NCBI RefSeq assembly: GCF_008831285.2
Contig: NC_045147.1
Span: 7,098,334-7,162,333 of the forward strand
DNA length: 64,000 nucleotides
Direction: 5' to 3'
Origin: Nymphaea colorata
Lineage: Eukaryota; Streptophyta; Magnoliopsida; Nymphaeales; Nymphaeaceae
A model generated the notes under the pieces. It saw only the letters and a program-made list of their open reading frames with translations, did not search any database and was not told where the DNA came from. The position numbers and the translations under genes were made by a program. Of the stretch, positions 11,099-22,720 are shown in pieces. Numbering within the stretch: the first letter of the stretch is position 1; every line of letters begins with the position of its first letter.

Positions 11099-13391
11099 TT
11101 CACTTGTTTTCAAGTAATTCTTGATATTCTGAGACCAAGGAGCTTCATTTAAATCTACTTGATTTATTTGTTCTAGAGGATGACATGCAGGTTGAGTAAA
11201 TCTTCCTACCTCAAAAGATCTATATGGTTTATTCTTTTTAATGTGATAATATCAATGGATCCAAAGCTGGCTCTATGGTCTGCAAGTTCATTGTCATCTT
11301 GATATGAAATAGCCGGAATTCTTCAAACTGTTGTACCAAAGCCTAAGTAACTTTCTGATAAGGTGCCAATTTAGGATGTTTCACCTTCCATTCTTCATTA
11401 ACTTAGTTCCCCATGAGTAGAGAATCAAATAGGCATGAATTTTCTGACATTAGAACTAAGCAACATTATGAGTTAACATATCAATGCTTCATATTAAGTC
11501 ATGTGAGTGCCTGTGAATTTTAACCGAAGATAATAGGGGACTATCTCCATTTCAAGAGTGAGTAGGAGAATCCCAATACCTGTTTTGGCGATGTTCTTGG
11601 AGCCATCAAAGAACATAGTTGAGAGCTGAATAGTTTCAATGTGTAAAGCTTGTTCATAAGGAAAATCATCATTGGCCTTCTCATTGGCCTTCTCATTGGC
11701 CTTCAGCTTTTCAGCTAATGTGCTAACTGATCAACTAACGTTTGTCTCATGATAGACTTCTAAGAAATGTATTCCAAGTCCTACTATATGAGAAGTAACT
11801 GCCACATGGCAATTCTTTCTATAAAAAAATGGCTGCTTGATGATATATTTGAGAGGATTTAATATGGAAACTACCTTGACTCCACTTGTTTTCAAGTAAT
11901 TCTTGATATTCTGAGACCAAGGAGCTTCATTTAAATCTACTTGATTTATTTGTTCTAGAGGATGACATGCTGGTTGTGTAAATCTTCCTACCTCAAAATC
12001 TCTACATGGTTTATTCTTTTTCAATGTGATAATGGACCCAAAGCTGGCTCTACTGCCTGCAAGTACATTGTCTTCTTGATATGAAATAGGTGGAATTCTT
12101 CAAACTGTTGTAAGCCCAAGTAACTTCCTGATAAGGTGCTAATTTAGGATGTTTCACCTTCCATTCTTTATTAACTTAGTTCTCGATGAGTAGAGAATCA
12201 CCATAGGCATGAATTTTCTGACATTAGAATTTAACAACATTATGAGTCAATATATCATTGCTTCATATTCAGCCATGTTGTGAGTGCATGTGAATTTTAA
12301 CCAAAGAGAATAGGGGGATCTCCATTTCAAGAATGAGTAGGAGAATCCCAACACCTGTTTTGGCGATGTTCTTGGAGCCATCAAAGAACATCATTTAGGG
12401 CTGAATAGTTTCAATGTGTAAAATTTGTTCATAAGGAAAATCATCATTGGCCTTCATCTCTTCAGCAAATGTGCTAACTGATCAACTGATGTTTGTCCCA
12501 GGATAGACTTCTAACAAATGAATTCCAAGTCATACTATATTAGAAGTACCTGCCACATGGCAAATCTTCCTATAAAAAATGGCTGCTTGATGATATATTT
12601 GAGAGGATTTAATATGGAAACTACCATGACTTCACTTGTTTTCAAGTAATGCTTGATATTCTGAGACCAAAGAGCTTCATTTAACTCTACCTCATTTATT
12701 TGTTCTAGAGGATGTCATGCTGGTTGAGTAAATCTTCCTACCTCAAAAGCCCTACATGGTTTATTCTTTTTTAATGTGATAATGGACCCAAAGCTAGCAC
12801 TATTGTCTACAAGTTGATTGTTATCTTGATATGAAATAGCTGGAATTCTTCAAACAATTGTACCAAAGCTCAGGTAACTTCCTAATAAGGTGCCAATTTA
12901 GTATGTTTCACCTTCCATTCTTCATTAACTTGGTTCTTGATGGGTAGAGAATCACCATAGGCATGAATTTTTTGACATTAGAACTTAGCAACATTATGAG
13001 TCAATATATCAATGCTTCATATTCAGCTATGTTGTGAGCGCATGTGACTTTTTACCAAAGAGAATAGGGGACTATCTTCATTCCAAGAGTGAGTAGGAGA
13101 ATTACAATACCTGTTTTGGCGATGTTCTTGGTGCCATCAAAGAACATCATTCAAGGCTGAATAGTTTCAATGTGTAAAACTTGTTCATAAGGAAAATCAT
13201 CGTTGGACTTCAGCTCTTCAGCTAATGTACTAACTGATCAACTAACATCTGTCCTGTGATAGACTTCTAAGAAATGTATTCCAAGTTGTACTATATGAGA
13301 AGTACCTGCCACATGGCAATTCTTCCTATCGAAAATGGCTGCTTGATGATATATTTGAGAGGATTTAATATGGAAACTACCTTGACTTCAC
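11099..13391 (-). repeat. Three tandem copies of a 0.75-0.78 kb pol segment
   Basis: The segment beginning cacttgttttcaag and ending aatatggaaactacc occurs three times in direct succession: about 11099-11882, 11883-12632 and 12633-13391. The copies are clearly alike but carry separate substitutions and small indels; copy 1 has an extra triplicated cattggccttct stretch near 11675-11705. Each copy covers the linker after RT plus the second RNase H. Gypsy-2 has this region once (about 55400-56250). Confidence 0.88.
11420..13200 (-). pseudogene. Gypsy-1 second (archaeal-type) RNase H, three broken copies
   Basis: On the minus strand each repeat copy encodes FFDGSKN followed by AKTGIGI and, after PYYLRLKF, a YEALI motif, as expected for the extra RNase H of Tat elements. 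The first aspartate of the active site is still visible in the first copy. In-frame stops occur in all copies (for example directly before YEALI in the first). RNase H degrades RNA in the RNA-DNA hybrid during reverse transcription; the extra copy in Tat elements is of uncertain role. Because the segment is triplicated, three remnants stand in a row. Confidence 0.7.
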
Positions 13392-14600
13392 ATGAGAGCA
13401 TATAATGTCTAAATTTTTGACATATCTAAACAAGGGAAAAACTTGTTTTCTCCATCATCGAATACTTTTTTTTCCATATCGAACAATGGTTTTGCTAACA
13501 TAATACATTGCATGCGCTATCTTGCAACCTTATTCATGCATTGCTAAAAATCCTTAGCAAATAGAGTGTTTAACATAAATGTCTAACAACAATGAGTGCC
13601 CCAAGACTGACGGCTTTAGAACTAGAGATTCAACAAATACCACATGATGTGTTTGAAAGACTCTTGATGTCGTGGCCCCATTCAAAGTTGAAGCACTTTT
13701 TGAGCAGCTGGTTGAATGGTTCACATTTAAGGGCTAGATTAGAAATGAGTTGCCAGATTGCTTGCATCTTGCCTTGTAAGTTGCATAGTTCTTTCAAAGT
13801 AGGTGGAGCTAGCACGTCAATGATGGCCTTGGCATTGGCAGGATTTACTTTAATACCTTGTTGGCTCACCATATATCTCAAGAGTTTGCCTGATTTGACC
13901 CTGAACATGCATTTCTATGGATTTAGTCTCAACTTGTATTGAAGAAATTTGTCAAAAAATTGAGTCAAAATCTCATTATGATCTTGGCATGTCTTGGACT
14001 TGACCATGATATCATCTACACAGGCATCCATGAACTTGTGCATCTGATCATGATATATACTTGCTAGGGTTCTTTGATATGTTGTTCCTGCATTCTTTAG
14101 TATAAATGGCATTATTGTATAGCAAAAGGTGCACCAAGGTGTGATGAAGGATGTCTTGGGTTAATCTTTAGGTACCAACTTGATCTGATTATAGCCAGAA
14201 TATTCATCCATGAAACAGAACATTGCATGGCCTATTGTATTGTCAACCAATAGATGGATATTAGGTAGAAGGTAGCCAACTTTTGGTGTGGCCTTGTTGA
14301 GAACTCATAAATCAATGCATATCTGAACCTTTCCATTTTTTTGGTATGAGCATTATGTTGACAAGCCATTCACGATAATCAATGGTTATGATAAACTTGG
14401 CTTTGAGTAGATTTTTTAATCCTTCTTTGACCTTGTCTTTGACATGCATATCTAATTTCCTTGGTTTCTACTTGACTGGACAACTCCCTGGTTTGAGAAA
14501 CAACGTGTTCCACCAATGTTGGATCCAATCCTGGCATATAATCATATGTCCACACAAATATCTCTTTAAAATTTAAACCAGTTTTCCTTCTTCTTGTGAA
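13392..14600 (-). pseudogene. Gypsy-1 reverse transcriptase remnant
   Basis: Two minus-strand frames, at 13915-14112 and 13630-13908, encode adjoining RT parts: MPFILKNAGTTYQRTLASIY then MDACVDDIMVKSK, followed by FRVKSGKLLRYMVSQQGIKV and LCNLQGKMQAI. The usual catalytic YVDD/YIDD appears here as CVDD. Upstream parts to about 14600 are recognisable by alignment with Gypsy-2 (56608-57030) but are interrupted. The enzyme copies element RNA into DNA. With frameshifts it cannot be functional. Confidence 0.8.
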
Positions 14601-15538
14601 TCCAAATTGACACCAGTTTTATCATTTTGGGATCTTTTGTGGTCTCAATATTCACCTCCTTGGTGGGATCATTGAGCAAGGCTAGTGGTTGATCCTTTCA
14701 CTGTAATTGAGCCAAATCTATAAGGTCCAATTTTGGTTATGTCTGTTTTGATGGTTGGACTTGTTCTTCTTGTGGAATTGGCTCTTCCTATTTTCTAACT
14801 TGACAGACATATGGATTCTATTGTGCATTCAGTGTACATAGTGGGACAAATAATAAGAAAGGAGAAGAGATAGACATATACATATGGGCAAGACTTGAAC
14901 TTTATTGATAAACTTTGAAGTATATGGATCCCTATCATCCCTACAAAAGTTTGGGAAAAAGACAAGAAAAGTGAAATAGTGACAATGATTTTATATTTAA
15001 TCTCCTCGCTTCTTCTTGGACTGGTCCTCGGCTTTCCCTTGTTAAGCTTTCTCTTAAAGCCAAGATCTACAATTCCTCTATGCCTAGCTATATTATTGAT
15101 AGGATCTATGCTGCCATCTTCATTAATCCCCAAGCATGAGTATGGCTTGTAATCCATTTTGATAATCAAGTAAAGCCCTTTTACCAGCTTTGCAGATTGT
15201 TCATATCAAGGGTGTCCTTTGATGGCTGCCTCATTGATCCTACCGCTAAGCTTGTAGAAAGTTGGACCTTTTTCGTTCCACTATATTGACTTGCTCCATA
15301 ATCTCAGGTTCATTTATGCTCAAGCAGTCAAGGATGTCTTTCAAATATACCTTGTTAGGGTGCTGGACACTCAGCATCTCAATGGTGCATATGGAACGAG
15401 GGACCATAAGTTGCGGGAGCTTTTCTTTAGGATTCTCAGCCAGGACCATAGTAATAGTGCCTCTATGACCCTATTTGATGTACTGGTGTAAAGTAGATGG
15501 CACAACATTTGCCTCGTGCACCCATGGTCATTCAAGGA
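14601..15538 (-). other. Gypsy-1 linker between protease and RT
   Basis: Minus-strand frames at 14795-15169 and 15246-15449 give uninterrupted stretches of 124 and 67 codons without a recognised domain. Their position between protease and RT suggests the variable polyprotein linker. The matching part of Gypsy-2 is about 57030-57960. Confidence 0.5.
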
Positions 15539-15784
15539 CTAAATTGTAAAAGGGTCCACCACATAGAAAAGGAATGTATGAATGGACAAGTTGATATGCA
15601 TGTTCATATATATCTTGCCCTTTACCTTCTTCCTGTTCCTATCAAAGCCATAAATGGTCATATCATCTAACGTATAATGCTCATCCTTGAGGCCCAAGGC
15701 TTTGGTTGTTATCTCCAAGAAGATGTTCAGACTATTCCCTCTATTTATTAGTATGTGTTGGACATTTACGCCATGAGTCCTCAA
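15539..15784 (-). pseudogene. Gypsy-1 aspartic protease remnant
   Basis: The 81-codon frame reads VNVQHILINRGNSLNIFLEI, then ALGLKDEHYTLDDMTIYGF. The layout matches retrotransposon pepsin-like proteases, in which an LID-G-S/T-type motif carries the catalytic aspartate. Here that site has become INRGN, so the aspartate is lost. The enzyme would cleave the gag-pol polyprotein. Gypsy-2 retains IDGGSGLNI at the same place (near 58215). Confidence 0.65.
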
Positions 15785-16271
15785 TATGATATAAAGTGCA
15801 TTGATGTAGAACTAATGAGGCTTTAGTATATCATCGTCTAAGAATGTGATTTGAGCATTTACCATGATTGAGTTAACGGGTCTGTGCCAGGGTTTTTGGA
15901 GTGGTGCTAAATTTGACCTTGATTTTCTTGAGCACTTCCTCCATGTCAGTCTTATGTACGGTAGAGGCATTAAAAATGTTCAAAACTAAGATATTAAGTG
16001 GGATGTTAAGGACTAGCTAAGCTTCTCTTTCTTCGGCTACTCAGGAAGATTCTGGCTAATCTTCTACCTTGTTTTCCTCTTTCTTCATCCGTTATCGAGG
16101 CACCTTGAAATGGGACTTGGTAGTTGTGGGTACCCTTTTTAACTTGTATATGTGCTTCTTGATGGGCTTGGGATCGTCAACTTGAATTCTCATCACCATT
16201 GTTTTCTTGCTGAGAGATTGAATAAAATTCAACAACTTTTACATAGATCCTTTGTTGATGGCCATTATAAC
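15785..16271 (-). other. Gypsy-1 gag-protease junction, cut by Copia-1
   Basis: This is the part of Gypsy-1 left of the Copia insertion and upstream of the protease in reading direction. It continues at 21457 on the other side of Copia-1. No intact frame is left. The last five bases (16267-16271, ATAAC) are the target duplication. Confidence 0.6.
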
Positions 16272-16436
16272 TGATAAATTTAAGAGAGCTAAACTTTGAT
16301 TAACTTCGAAAGAATCCCTAACTCCTCTTTATATAGACTAGAGGAGAGGGATAAGTTACAAGAAAGTCATTAAAAAGAAACATTATTACACAAGTGCCCT
16401 CTCAAGCCTAATACTGAGTATAAACACGTCTTAACA
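16272..16436 (-). repeat. Copia-1 3' LTR
   Basis: 165 bp, identical to 21287-21451 except for one base (cttcgaaag here, cttagaaag there). It begins TG and ends CA. A TATA-like TATATAAA on the minus strand lies at 16328-16335. Confidence 0.96.
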
Positions 16437-16447
16437 CTCCCCCTCAA
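16437..16447 (-). promoter_or_regulatory. Copia-1 polypurine tract
   Basis: The minus strand reads TTGAGGGGGAG immediately before the 3' LTR. The TGA stop of the polyprotein lies inside this tract, so the coding region extends to the very end of the internal sequence. Confidence 0.85.
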
Positions 16448-17247
16448 GTTGGAGCGTATATGTCAAACAAGCTCAACTTGGAACAACAACTTTGGAATGG
16501 TCCTCTTGCAAGAGCTTTAGTAAAAATATCAGCAGTTTGCCCTGTAGTTGAAATATGGGAGGTACTTACAAACCCCTTTTGAATCATGTCTCTGGTATAG
16601 TGACAATCTACTTCAACATGCTTGGTTCTCTCATGGAAAGCAGGATTATTAGCAATAAACAGAGCAGCTTTGTTATCACCTAACAATTGCATAGGAAGAG
16701 GCACTTCCACAGTAAGTTCCAACATCAGAGATCTAACCCACATAACTTCAGCAGTAGCCTGAGCCATAGCTCTATACTCAGATTCTGCACTTGATCTGAC
16801 AACCACTGTCTGCTTCTTACTCTTCCATGTGACCAAGTTGGATCCAATAAACACACAAAACCCAGTAGTGGATTTTCTGTCAAGGTGACATCCCGCATAA
16901 TCAGCATCAACATACACAGATATAGTGAGAGATGTACCATTTTGAAAGAAGAGTCCCATTCCTGGTGAATTTTTCAGATACCTGAGAATCATCATGGCAG
17001 CATCCCAATGGACTTTCTTGGGCTTATCCATAAATTGACTCACTCTGCTGACAGCATAGGCAATATCAGGTCGAGTAACAGTGATATATAGGAGCTTCCC
17101 AACAATCCCTCTATATTGTCTAGCATCAACATCTTCAGTATCATCATCATACAAGCGAGTATTGATGTCCATGGGTGTAGAGGCAGGTCGACATCTTAGC
17201 ATACCTGTCTCTTGCAAAACATCAGTAACGTATTTCCTTTGGCACAT
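16444..17247 (-). pseudogene. Copia-1 pol C-terminus: end of RT and RNase H
   Basis: The 267-codon frame starts within the RT connection (MCQRKYVTDVLQETGM) and contains the complete Copia RNase H: acidic residues in VYVDADYAG (residues 114 and 116), SSAESEY (155) and GDNKAA (191), then HVEVDCHYTRD and the usual tail TADIFTKALARGPF. RNase H removes the RNA template during cDNA synthesis. The stop codon overlaps the polypurine tract. The frame is intact by itself but separated from the RT frame by a frameshift near 17320, so it belongs to a broken polyprotein. Confidence 0.93.
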
Positions 17248-17282
17248 GATAAGACCCTTCTGATTTTTGGCAAACTCAATAC

Positions 17283-18419
17283 CTAGGAAATAGCGTAGCT
17301 CACCAAGATCCTTGGTGACAAGTGTCGTCCAAGGACGCCCTTGATGTTGGAAATCCCCTGAATATCATCCCCTGTAACAATGATATCATCAACATAGACA
17401 AGAACTATCACTGTACCTGTAGAAGTTTTCTTGACAAAAAGGGAATGATCAGCCGAAGAACGTCTGAAGCCCTCATTCTCAATATTCTCTGATAATTTTT
17501 GAAACCAAGCTCGAGGACTTTGTTTCAGACCATAAATTGCCTTTCTCAATCTACACACTTTCTGACATTCCCCCTCAGCAACAAACCCTGGTGGTTGCTG
17601 CATATACACTTCTTCATGTAGGTCACCATACAGAAAGGCATTTTTGACATCAAGCTGTGATAGAGACCAATTCTTGCTGACGGCAACAGCGAGAAGAACC
17701 CGTAAAGAAGCATGTCGTGCCACAGGAGAGAAGGTATCATAATAATCAACCCCATAAGTCTGAGTATAGCCTTTTGCAACCAGGCGAGCCTTATATCTCT
17801 CAATGCTGCCATCTGCTCTGTATTTAACAGTAAATACCCATCGACAACCAACAATAGCTGCATCAGATGAAGGAGTAACTAGTGTCCAGGTGCCTCTAGA
17901 CTGAAGGGCATCCATCTCTTCTTGCATAGTTGCAGCCCATTTGGGATCAGAAAGAGCGTCCATGGGAGTCTGTGGAAGAGCTACAACCGACAGTCCCTTG
18001 ACAAACTGTCGGTAAGTAGGAGTGAGTCGAGCCATGGACAAATGACCAGAGAGAGGATGCATAGTGCAACTGCGTTTGCCTTTCCTTTGAGCAATAGGCA
18101 TATCAAGTTCATTAATATGAGGACCAGTAGCATGCTCGAGAGAGGCCCCTGTGGCATCATCACATAAAGAATGGTCAGCAGGATTTGTGTGTTCAGGAAG
18201 TACCTTGGGCATGCTGGGTGAAGGCACAGGAGCACAGGGGGCAGGTTGAACAGGTTTAGTGCGACGTTGGTAGATAGCCCCAAAACGCGAAGCAACGGGT
18301 TGTGGATAACTCATGAGAGGTAAAGGAAGGTAGACTTCATCACTAAATTCAGGCACCCTTAATTGAGTTCCATTTGGAGAGAAATAAGAGGTGGACTCAA
18401 AAAAATGTAACATCAGCAC
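17283..18419 (-). pseudogene. Copia-1 reverse transcriptase
   Basis: The 378-codon frame begins in the integrase C-terminal region (SPNGTQLRVPEFSDEVYLP) and runs into RT: WTLVTPSSDAAIVGCRWVF (near residue 178), QLDVKNAFLYGDL with aspartate 257, YGLKQSPRAW, and the catalytic YVDDIIVTG at 342-345. It then leaves frame near 17320: the next frame reads LVTKDLGELRYFLGIEF, as expected. At its start it overlaps the preceding frame because of an extra T in a T7 run (A7 on the + strand, 18399-18405). Apart from these shifts the RT looks well preserved. Confidence 0.93.
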
Positions 18420-20400
18420 TCACATAATATCGACGAGTAGAAGGATCATAACAACGATATCCCTTTTGAGTGCGGGAATAACCAACAAAGATCGTTTTGA
18501 TAGCCCGAGGGGATAACTTATCTCTCCCAGGACCAAGCAACTGAACAAAGGCAACACATCCAAAAATACGAGGTGCAACAGAAAACAATTCTCTGTCAGG
18601 AAAAAGAACAGAGAAAGGAATAAGATCTCCCAACACAGAGGACGGCATGCGATTAATAACATAGCATGCTGTAAGAACAGCATCTCCCCAATAAGAATGG
18701 GGAACATGGCTGTGTATGATAATGGTTCTGGCGACATCAAGAATATGGCGGTGTTTTCTTTCAGCAACCCCGTTTTGTTGAGAGGTATAGGCACAAGAAG
18801 TTTGGTGAATGATACCCTTATCCCTGAAAAATTGTTCTAAAGAGGAAGCACAGAACTCAAGAGCATTGTCAGAGCGCACAATCTTGACACAAGTATCAAA
18901 CTGAGTCAGAATTTCATTGATAAAATTTTTGATTACATGACCCGCTTCAGATTTGTGTTTCATAAGAAAAACCCAACTAACACGACTGTAATCATCAACA
19001 GCAACAAGATAATACCGATGACCCTGAAGGTCAGGAGTACGACTCGGGCCCCAAACATCAAAATGAAGTAACTCAAACACAGAGTGGCTACTTCTACTGG
19101 ACCGCGGAGGAAAGGATGACCGATGGTGTTTGCCTAACTGACAAGACTCACATTGAAAAGACGACTTATGAGACAGCTGAGGGAGCACATGCAGCAGTTT
19201 CTGAAACGGGAGATGTCCAAAACGTAAATGCCAAGTATAAGCCGAGGATGAGGACGACCCCGACGAGGTAGATCCAGCAAAGGGAAAGGAATGCACTAGC
19301 CTGTAGAGACCTCCTTGTTCACGGCCACTGCCAATCACCCTGCCCGTCAGTATATCCTGAAACACAAGAGAGGAAGAGTCAAATATAGCACGACAATTTA
19401 ATTCTCTAGTAATCTGACTGATAGAAAGTAGGCTATGGGGGAATTCTGGTGCATGAAGAACGTGCTGCAGCGACAAGGATGAAGTAAGTTGGACCTCTCC
19501 ATGTCCAACAACTGGTGAATCTTTTCCATCTGCTAGAATAACCGAACGACCCGGTGGAGTAGGGACGTAAGAGGTGAATTGCGTCTTATCCCCACAGAGA
19601 TGTGTCGATGCACCAGAATCAATAAGCCAATCTGTAGTGTCATGAGCAGAGCAGACTGTACAGGCAGAATACATACCAGATGAAGAAGCACTCGCAGCGG
19701 TAGGAACAGTAGAAGTGGTCGGACCAGGGGCTTGATGGGCGCTGTCGCCAATCAAGTGCCTCAACTGAGAGAGAATGTCATCTACATGCAACTCACTGGA
19801 GGAGGCAGTGTGCTGAGGCTTAGGCTGCTCAGGAGAATCAGTAGATACAGTCTGGTTTGCAAAAGCTGGACGACCATGTTTCTGCCAACACTTATCCACA
19901 GTATGACCAATGCGGTGACAAAACTGACATACAGGGCGCGAAGGGGTATTGCCACGGCCACGGCCCCCTCGTCCTCTGGCAAAAAAGGGTCCACCTCTGC
20001 CACGAGTAGCAAGCATAGCAGAAGTGGTATCAGGAACAGTCGATGCAGAGATCGGAATTCTGCTGAGCCTACTGTAAGCCTCATCAATAGGAGGAATCGA
20101 GGGACTAGTAAGCATTTGGTTCTTTGCGGATTCATAAACAGAGTCTAAACCAGAAAGAAAGACCCCTACCATAAGCATATCTCTGTATGCCTTTTGTTGT
20201 TTACACTTGCATGCGGGAAAGTAGCTATTCAGTCTCTCAAACATGGATTTGAGACTAGAATAATAAGTGTGAAGAGGTCGGCCATCTTGTCGCATCTGAT
20301 GAATATCATGATGAAGCTGCATAATGCGCGTTTCATTTCTCGCCTGTGAATACGTGGCAGCAAGGGAATCCCACATATCCTTTGCACTGTCTTTGTGCAA
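18397..20400 (-). pseudogene. Copia-1 gag-protease-integrase
   Basis: This 667-codon frame contains the rest of gag, ending in a CCHC knuckle CQFCHRIGHTVDKC (residues 158-171); a protease with WLIDSGASTHL (261-263 are DSG); an integrase zinc site with H391, H395 and CESC at 417-420; and the DDE core with aspartate in LLHFDVWGP (448), aspartate in VRSDNALEF (511) and glutamate in QQNGVAERKH (547). All key residues are present. The frame follows directly on 20404-20682 in the same phase, separated by one TAA (20404-20406). At its end a one-base gain in a homopolymer shifts it away from RT. Confidence 0.94.
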
Positions 20401-20403
20401 GAC

Positions 20404-20682
20404 TTAATTTGCAATTTCTTGAGAGAGAGTACCAACAATCCATACCATAACCAACGAATTATCTTTAAACCAAGTTGTATATTTTCCTACCTTCTGTACG
20501 GGCTCGGGCTCCAATATGAGATGTTCCTTCTCATGAGCGATCAAGGTTCTTTTTACTTGCATGGCCCACATCTCGTAATTACCCCCATCCATTTTGGTGA
20601 TAATGCTGGAAAATGGGGAACTCTTCATCTCTCCCGACGATACAAAGGAAGAGGGATTAGCGCCACTGCTAATTTCAGACAT
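20404..20682 (-). pseudogene. Copia-1 gag N-terminus
   Basis: The frame starts with MSEISSGANPSSF and has the Copia gag signature KMDGGNYEMWAMQVKRTLIA near residue 31 (usually a D/N-Y-x-x-W element). It stops at TAA 20404-20406 after LSQEIAN and resumes in the same frame with VLHKDSAKDMWDSL, which is normal gag sequence. A single nonsense change therefore splits gag. The gag protein would form the virus-like particle in the cytoplasm. The ATG is the first good start after the leader. Confidence 0.9.
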
Positions 20683-21270
20683 CCTTCAACACAAGGAGGA
20701 AACCGAGCCACGGAATAGGAAGTGCAGGCAAAAAGAATACAATCACATATCGAAAGACAACATGCTGATCATGAAGCAATATGCAGTGAACGCATGTAGC
20801 AATCCAGAAGTCTGATCGGCGGGAAGAGGCAACAGCAGAGCTGAACGAAGAGAGATACCAGAGACGGCGCTGAGAAGAAAATCAGCGTGCAGAACCTCGG
20901 GCAGAGCAGTGGCGGAACAGCGGAGGGAGCAGCATGCAAAGCAGAAAGACGCTGAGAGAAAAAATCAGCGTTGAGGCGGCGGCGAAGATGACAGGTGAAG
21001 CCGCAACGGGCGCAGGCGTTCAGTCTGCTGGGCGGAGCAACGGCAGAGGGCACACTCGGCGGTGGGGCAGGCGGACGGGCGCAGGCGGAGGCGATGGGTA
21101 GGGCGACGAGGGGCAGCAGGGCTGGGTCGGGCGGCAATGGACAGGGCGGGGTCGGGCGACAATGGACAGGGTGGAAATGGGCAGGGCTGGGTCGGGCGGC
21201 AACAGCTGACGCCGATCAGGCGGCGGCCGGCGCCGCTCAGTCGGCGACAACTCGCTGAGGAGGAGACGGT
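20683..21270 (-). other. Copia-1 GC-rich leader
   Basis: The untranslated leader between the primer site and gag is strongly GC-rich (mainly 20820-21270), in contrast to the AT-rich surroundings. It holds short tandem repeats of a gggtcgggcggcaa / tggacaggg type at about 21118-21210. Open frames on both strands here result from the lack of stop codons in GC-rich DNA and show no known motif. Confidence 0.8.
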
Positions 21271-21286
21271 TGGTGCTCTGATACCA
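21271..21286 (-). promoter_or_regulatory. Copia-1 primer-binding site (initiator tRNA-Met)
   Basis: Directly after the 5' LTR the minus strand reads TGGTATCAGAGCACCA. Its first 12 bases (TGGTATCAGAGC) are the classical complement of the 3' end of plant initiator tRNA-Met used by many Copia elements. There is no gap between LTR and site. Confidence 0.93.
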
Positions 21287-21451
21287 TGATAAATTTAAGA
21301 GAGCTAAACTTTGATTAACTTAGAAAGAATCCCTAACTCCTCTTTATATAGACTAGAGGAGAGGGATAAGTTACAAGAAAGTCATTAAAAAGAAACATTA
21401 TTACACAAGTGCCCTCTCAAGCCTAATACTGAGTATAAACACGTCTTAACA
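21287..21451 (-). repeat. Copia-1 5' LTR
   Basis: 165 bp, one mismatch to the 3' LTR. The putative TATA box (TATATAAA on the minus strand) is at 21343-21350 and would drive transcription leftwards. Followed on the right by the ATAAC duplication. Confidence 0.96.
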
Positions 21452-21456
21452 ATAAC

Positions 21457-22720
21457 CATTTCTTTTTGCGTGTAGGGTCGAATATGATCTTGTAGATAGA
21501 AATATTTGTTATCAATTACTACCATAGTATTCTTATAATGGTCTCTAAATGGATCCTTGAGAACTTCAAGAGTAGTGTCATCAACTAGTAGATCTTTATC
21601 AATATAGTATTGAATAATATGCTTGAGCAACATGAAATCTTCAATGGTCATGATCCAAAGCATGATGAAATTTGTAGTATTGATTTTTTTTCTTTGTTTC
21701 AGGGAGATTTGACACACCGACAAGTGGCAGAGTCCTTTAGCTAAGAAGTACTCTAGAGTCTCCTCCTTTTTCTATGGCACTTTCTTACCATTTCCTTTGT
21801 CTTTTGTAATTTTGTTTCTGAATTGGTTAGCTTAATTGCATATTAGCTGTTTTCTTGTTTACAAAAAGCACATCTACCTGAATCTTGTTACTGAAATTGT
21901 CCTTCTTGTTGCCATCTCTACTTTGCCCCACATCTGTTTAGAGATAGCCGTTCTTGATAGTTGTCTCTATACACTTTGCTTTTTTAATCTAACCATAGAA
22001 ATTCTCATACTCATGTTGTACAAGATGGTCATGGATGTGCTCTTGGAAGCCTTTGAGGATCATGGTTAAGGCATGTTCTTCTGACATTAAGATGCAAAGT
22101 TTTAAACTTGATGTCCACCATCTCTGATATAATCATGAGTTGTCTCACCTGACCCTTAATGGAAATTAATAAGGGTGTTGATGGTCAGCACCATAGAAAG
22201 ATTAGGCTCATACTTTTCGATGAAGGCATTGACTACCACATTAAAATCCCACATTTGAGTGGGCTAGATAATCCCTAGGTACTACTGTCCTACATCACCT
22301 TCCAAACTTCGATGAAAACAGAAGAATAATGCCTTGTTATTATGGAACCTCCCACATTCAGCAAAGAATATTAACAAATAAGTGTACGAGTTTCTGTCCC
22401 CCTGAACTTGTTGAATTTTCTTGGAGGTCCCTCAAGGTATTCATCATCCAACTCCTCACAAAAATCCTATCTGGAGTAAGTATTCTTGCCCTTGCTCTCA
22501 CTCTGACAGACTATTCTCTCTATTTCATCAATGTGGGATTGGATAAGATCTTTAATGCACCCAATGGAGACCTCGGCTTTTTGGGCTTGAGTAGAACTTT
22601 ATGAATTCTTGTGACATGGCACTATTATCACTCCTTGATTCATCATTAGTGGATTCTCCATCTCCTCCTGAACTTCAAGTTCTTTTTTTTTAGCTTGTGA
22701 TCTAATGCAAGGAGCCATAG
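21457..22720 (-). pseudogene. Gypsy-1 gag remnant
   Basis: Beyond Copia-1 the Gypsy-1 gag continues. A frame ending at the insertion reads IEDFMLLKHIIQYYIDKDLL and DPFRDHYKNTMVVIDNKYF. Around 21720-21780 the DNA matches 58830-58930 of Gypsy-2, which lies in its gag. The rest to about 22720 is interrupted by stops. The similarity to the Gypsy-2 gag domain at 59146-59439 is weak by eye, so the inner borders are uncertain. Confidence 0.6.

Larger units (their letters stand above)
16272..21451 (-). mobile_element. Copia-1: complete Ty1/Copia element
   Basis: A 5180-bp element inserted in the gag region of Gypsy-1. Both ends carry 165-bp LTRs (16272-16436 and 21287-21451) starting TGATAAATTT and ending CTTAACA, with a perfect 5-bp duplication ATAAC at 16267-16271 and 21452-21456. 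The LTRs differ at one base (c versus a, about 36 bases into each copy), so the insertion is recent. The primer site matches initiator tRNA-Met. Order gag-protease-integrase-RT-RNase H is that of Copia. Short LTRs fit Ale/Retrofit-like lineages, but I am not certain of the lineage. One nonsense codon and two frameshifts break the single polyprotein. Confidence 0.96.

Noticed and set aside
19732-20148. Plus-strand frame of 138 codons inside Copia-1
   Set aside because: It is the antisense of the gag-protease coding frame and has no motif of its own.
21020-21289. Overlapping long frames on both strands in the GC-rich Copia leader
   Set aside because: Low stop-codon frequency in GC-rich repeats explains them; all frames are low in complexity and mutually overlapping.
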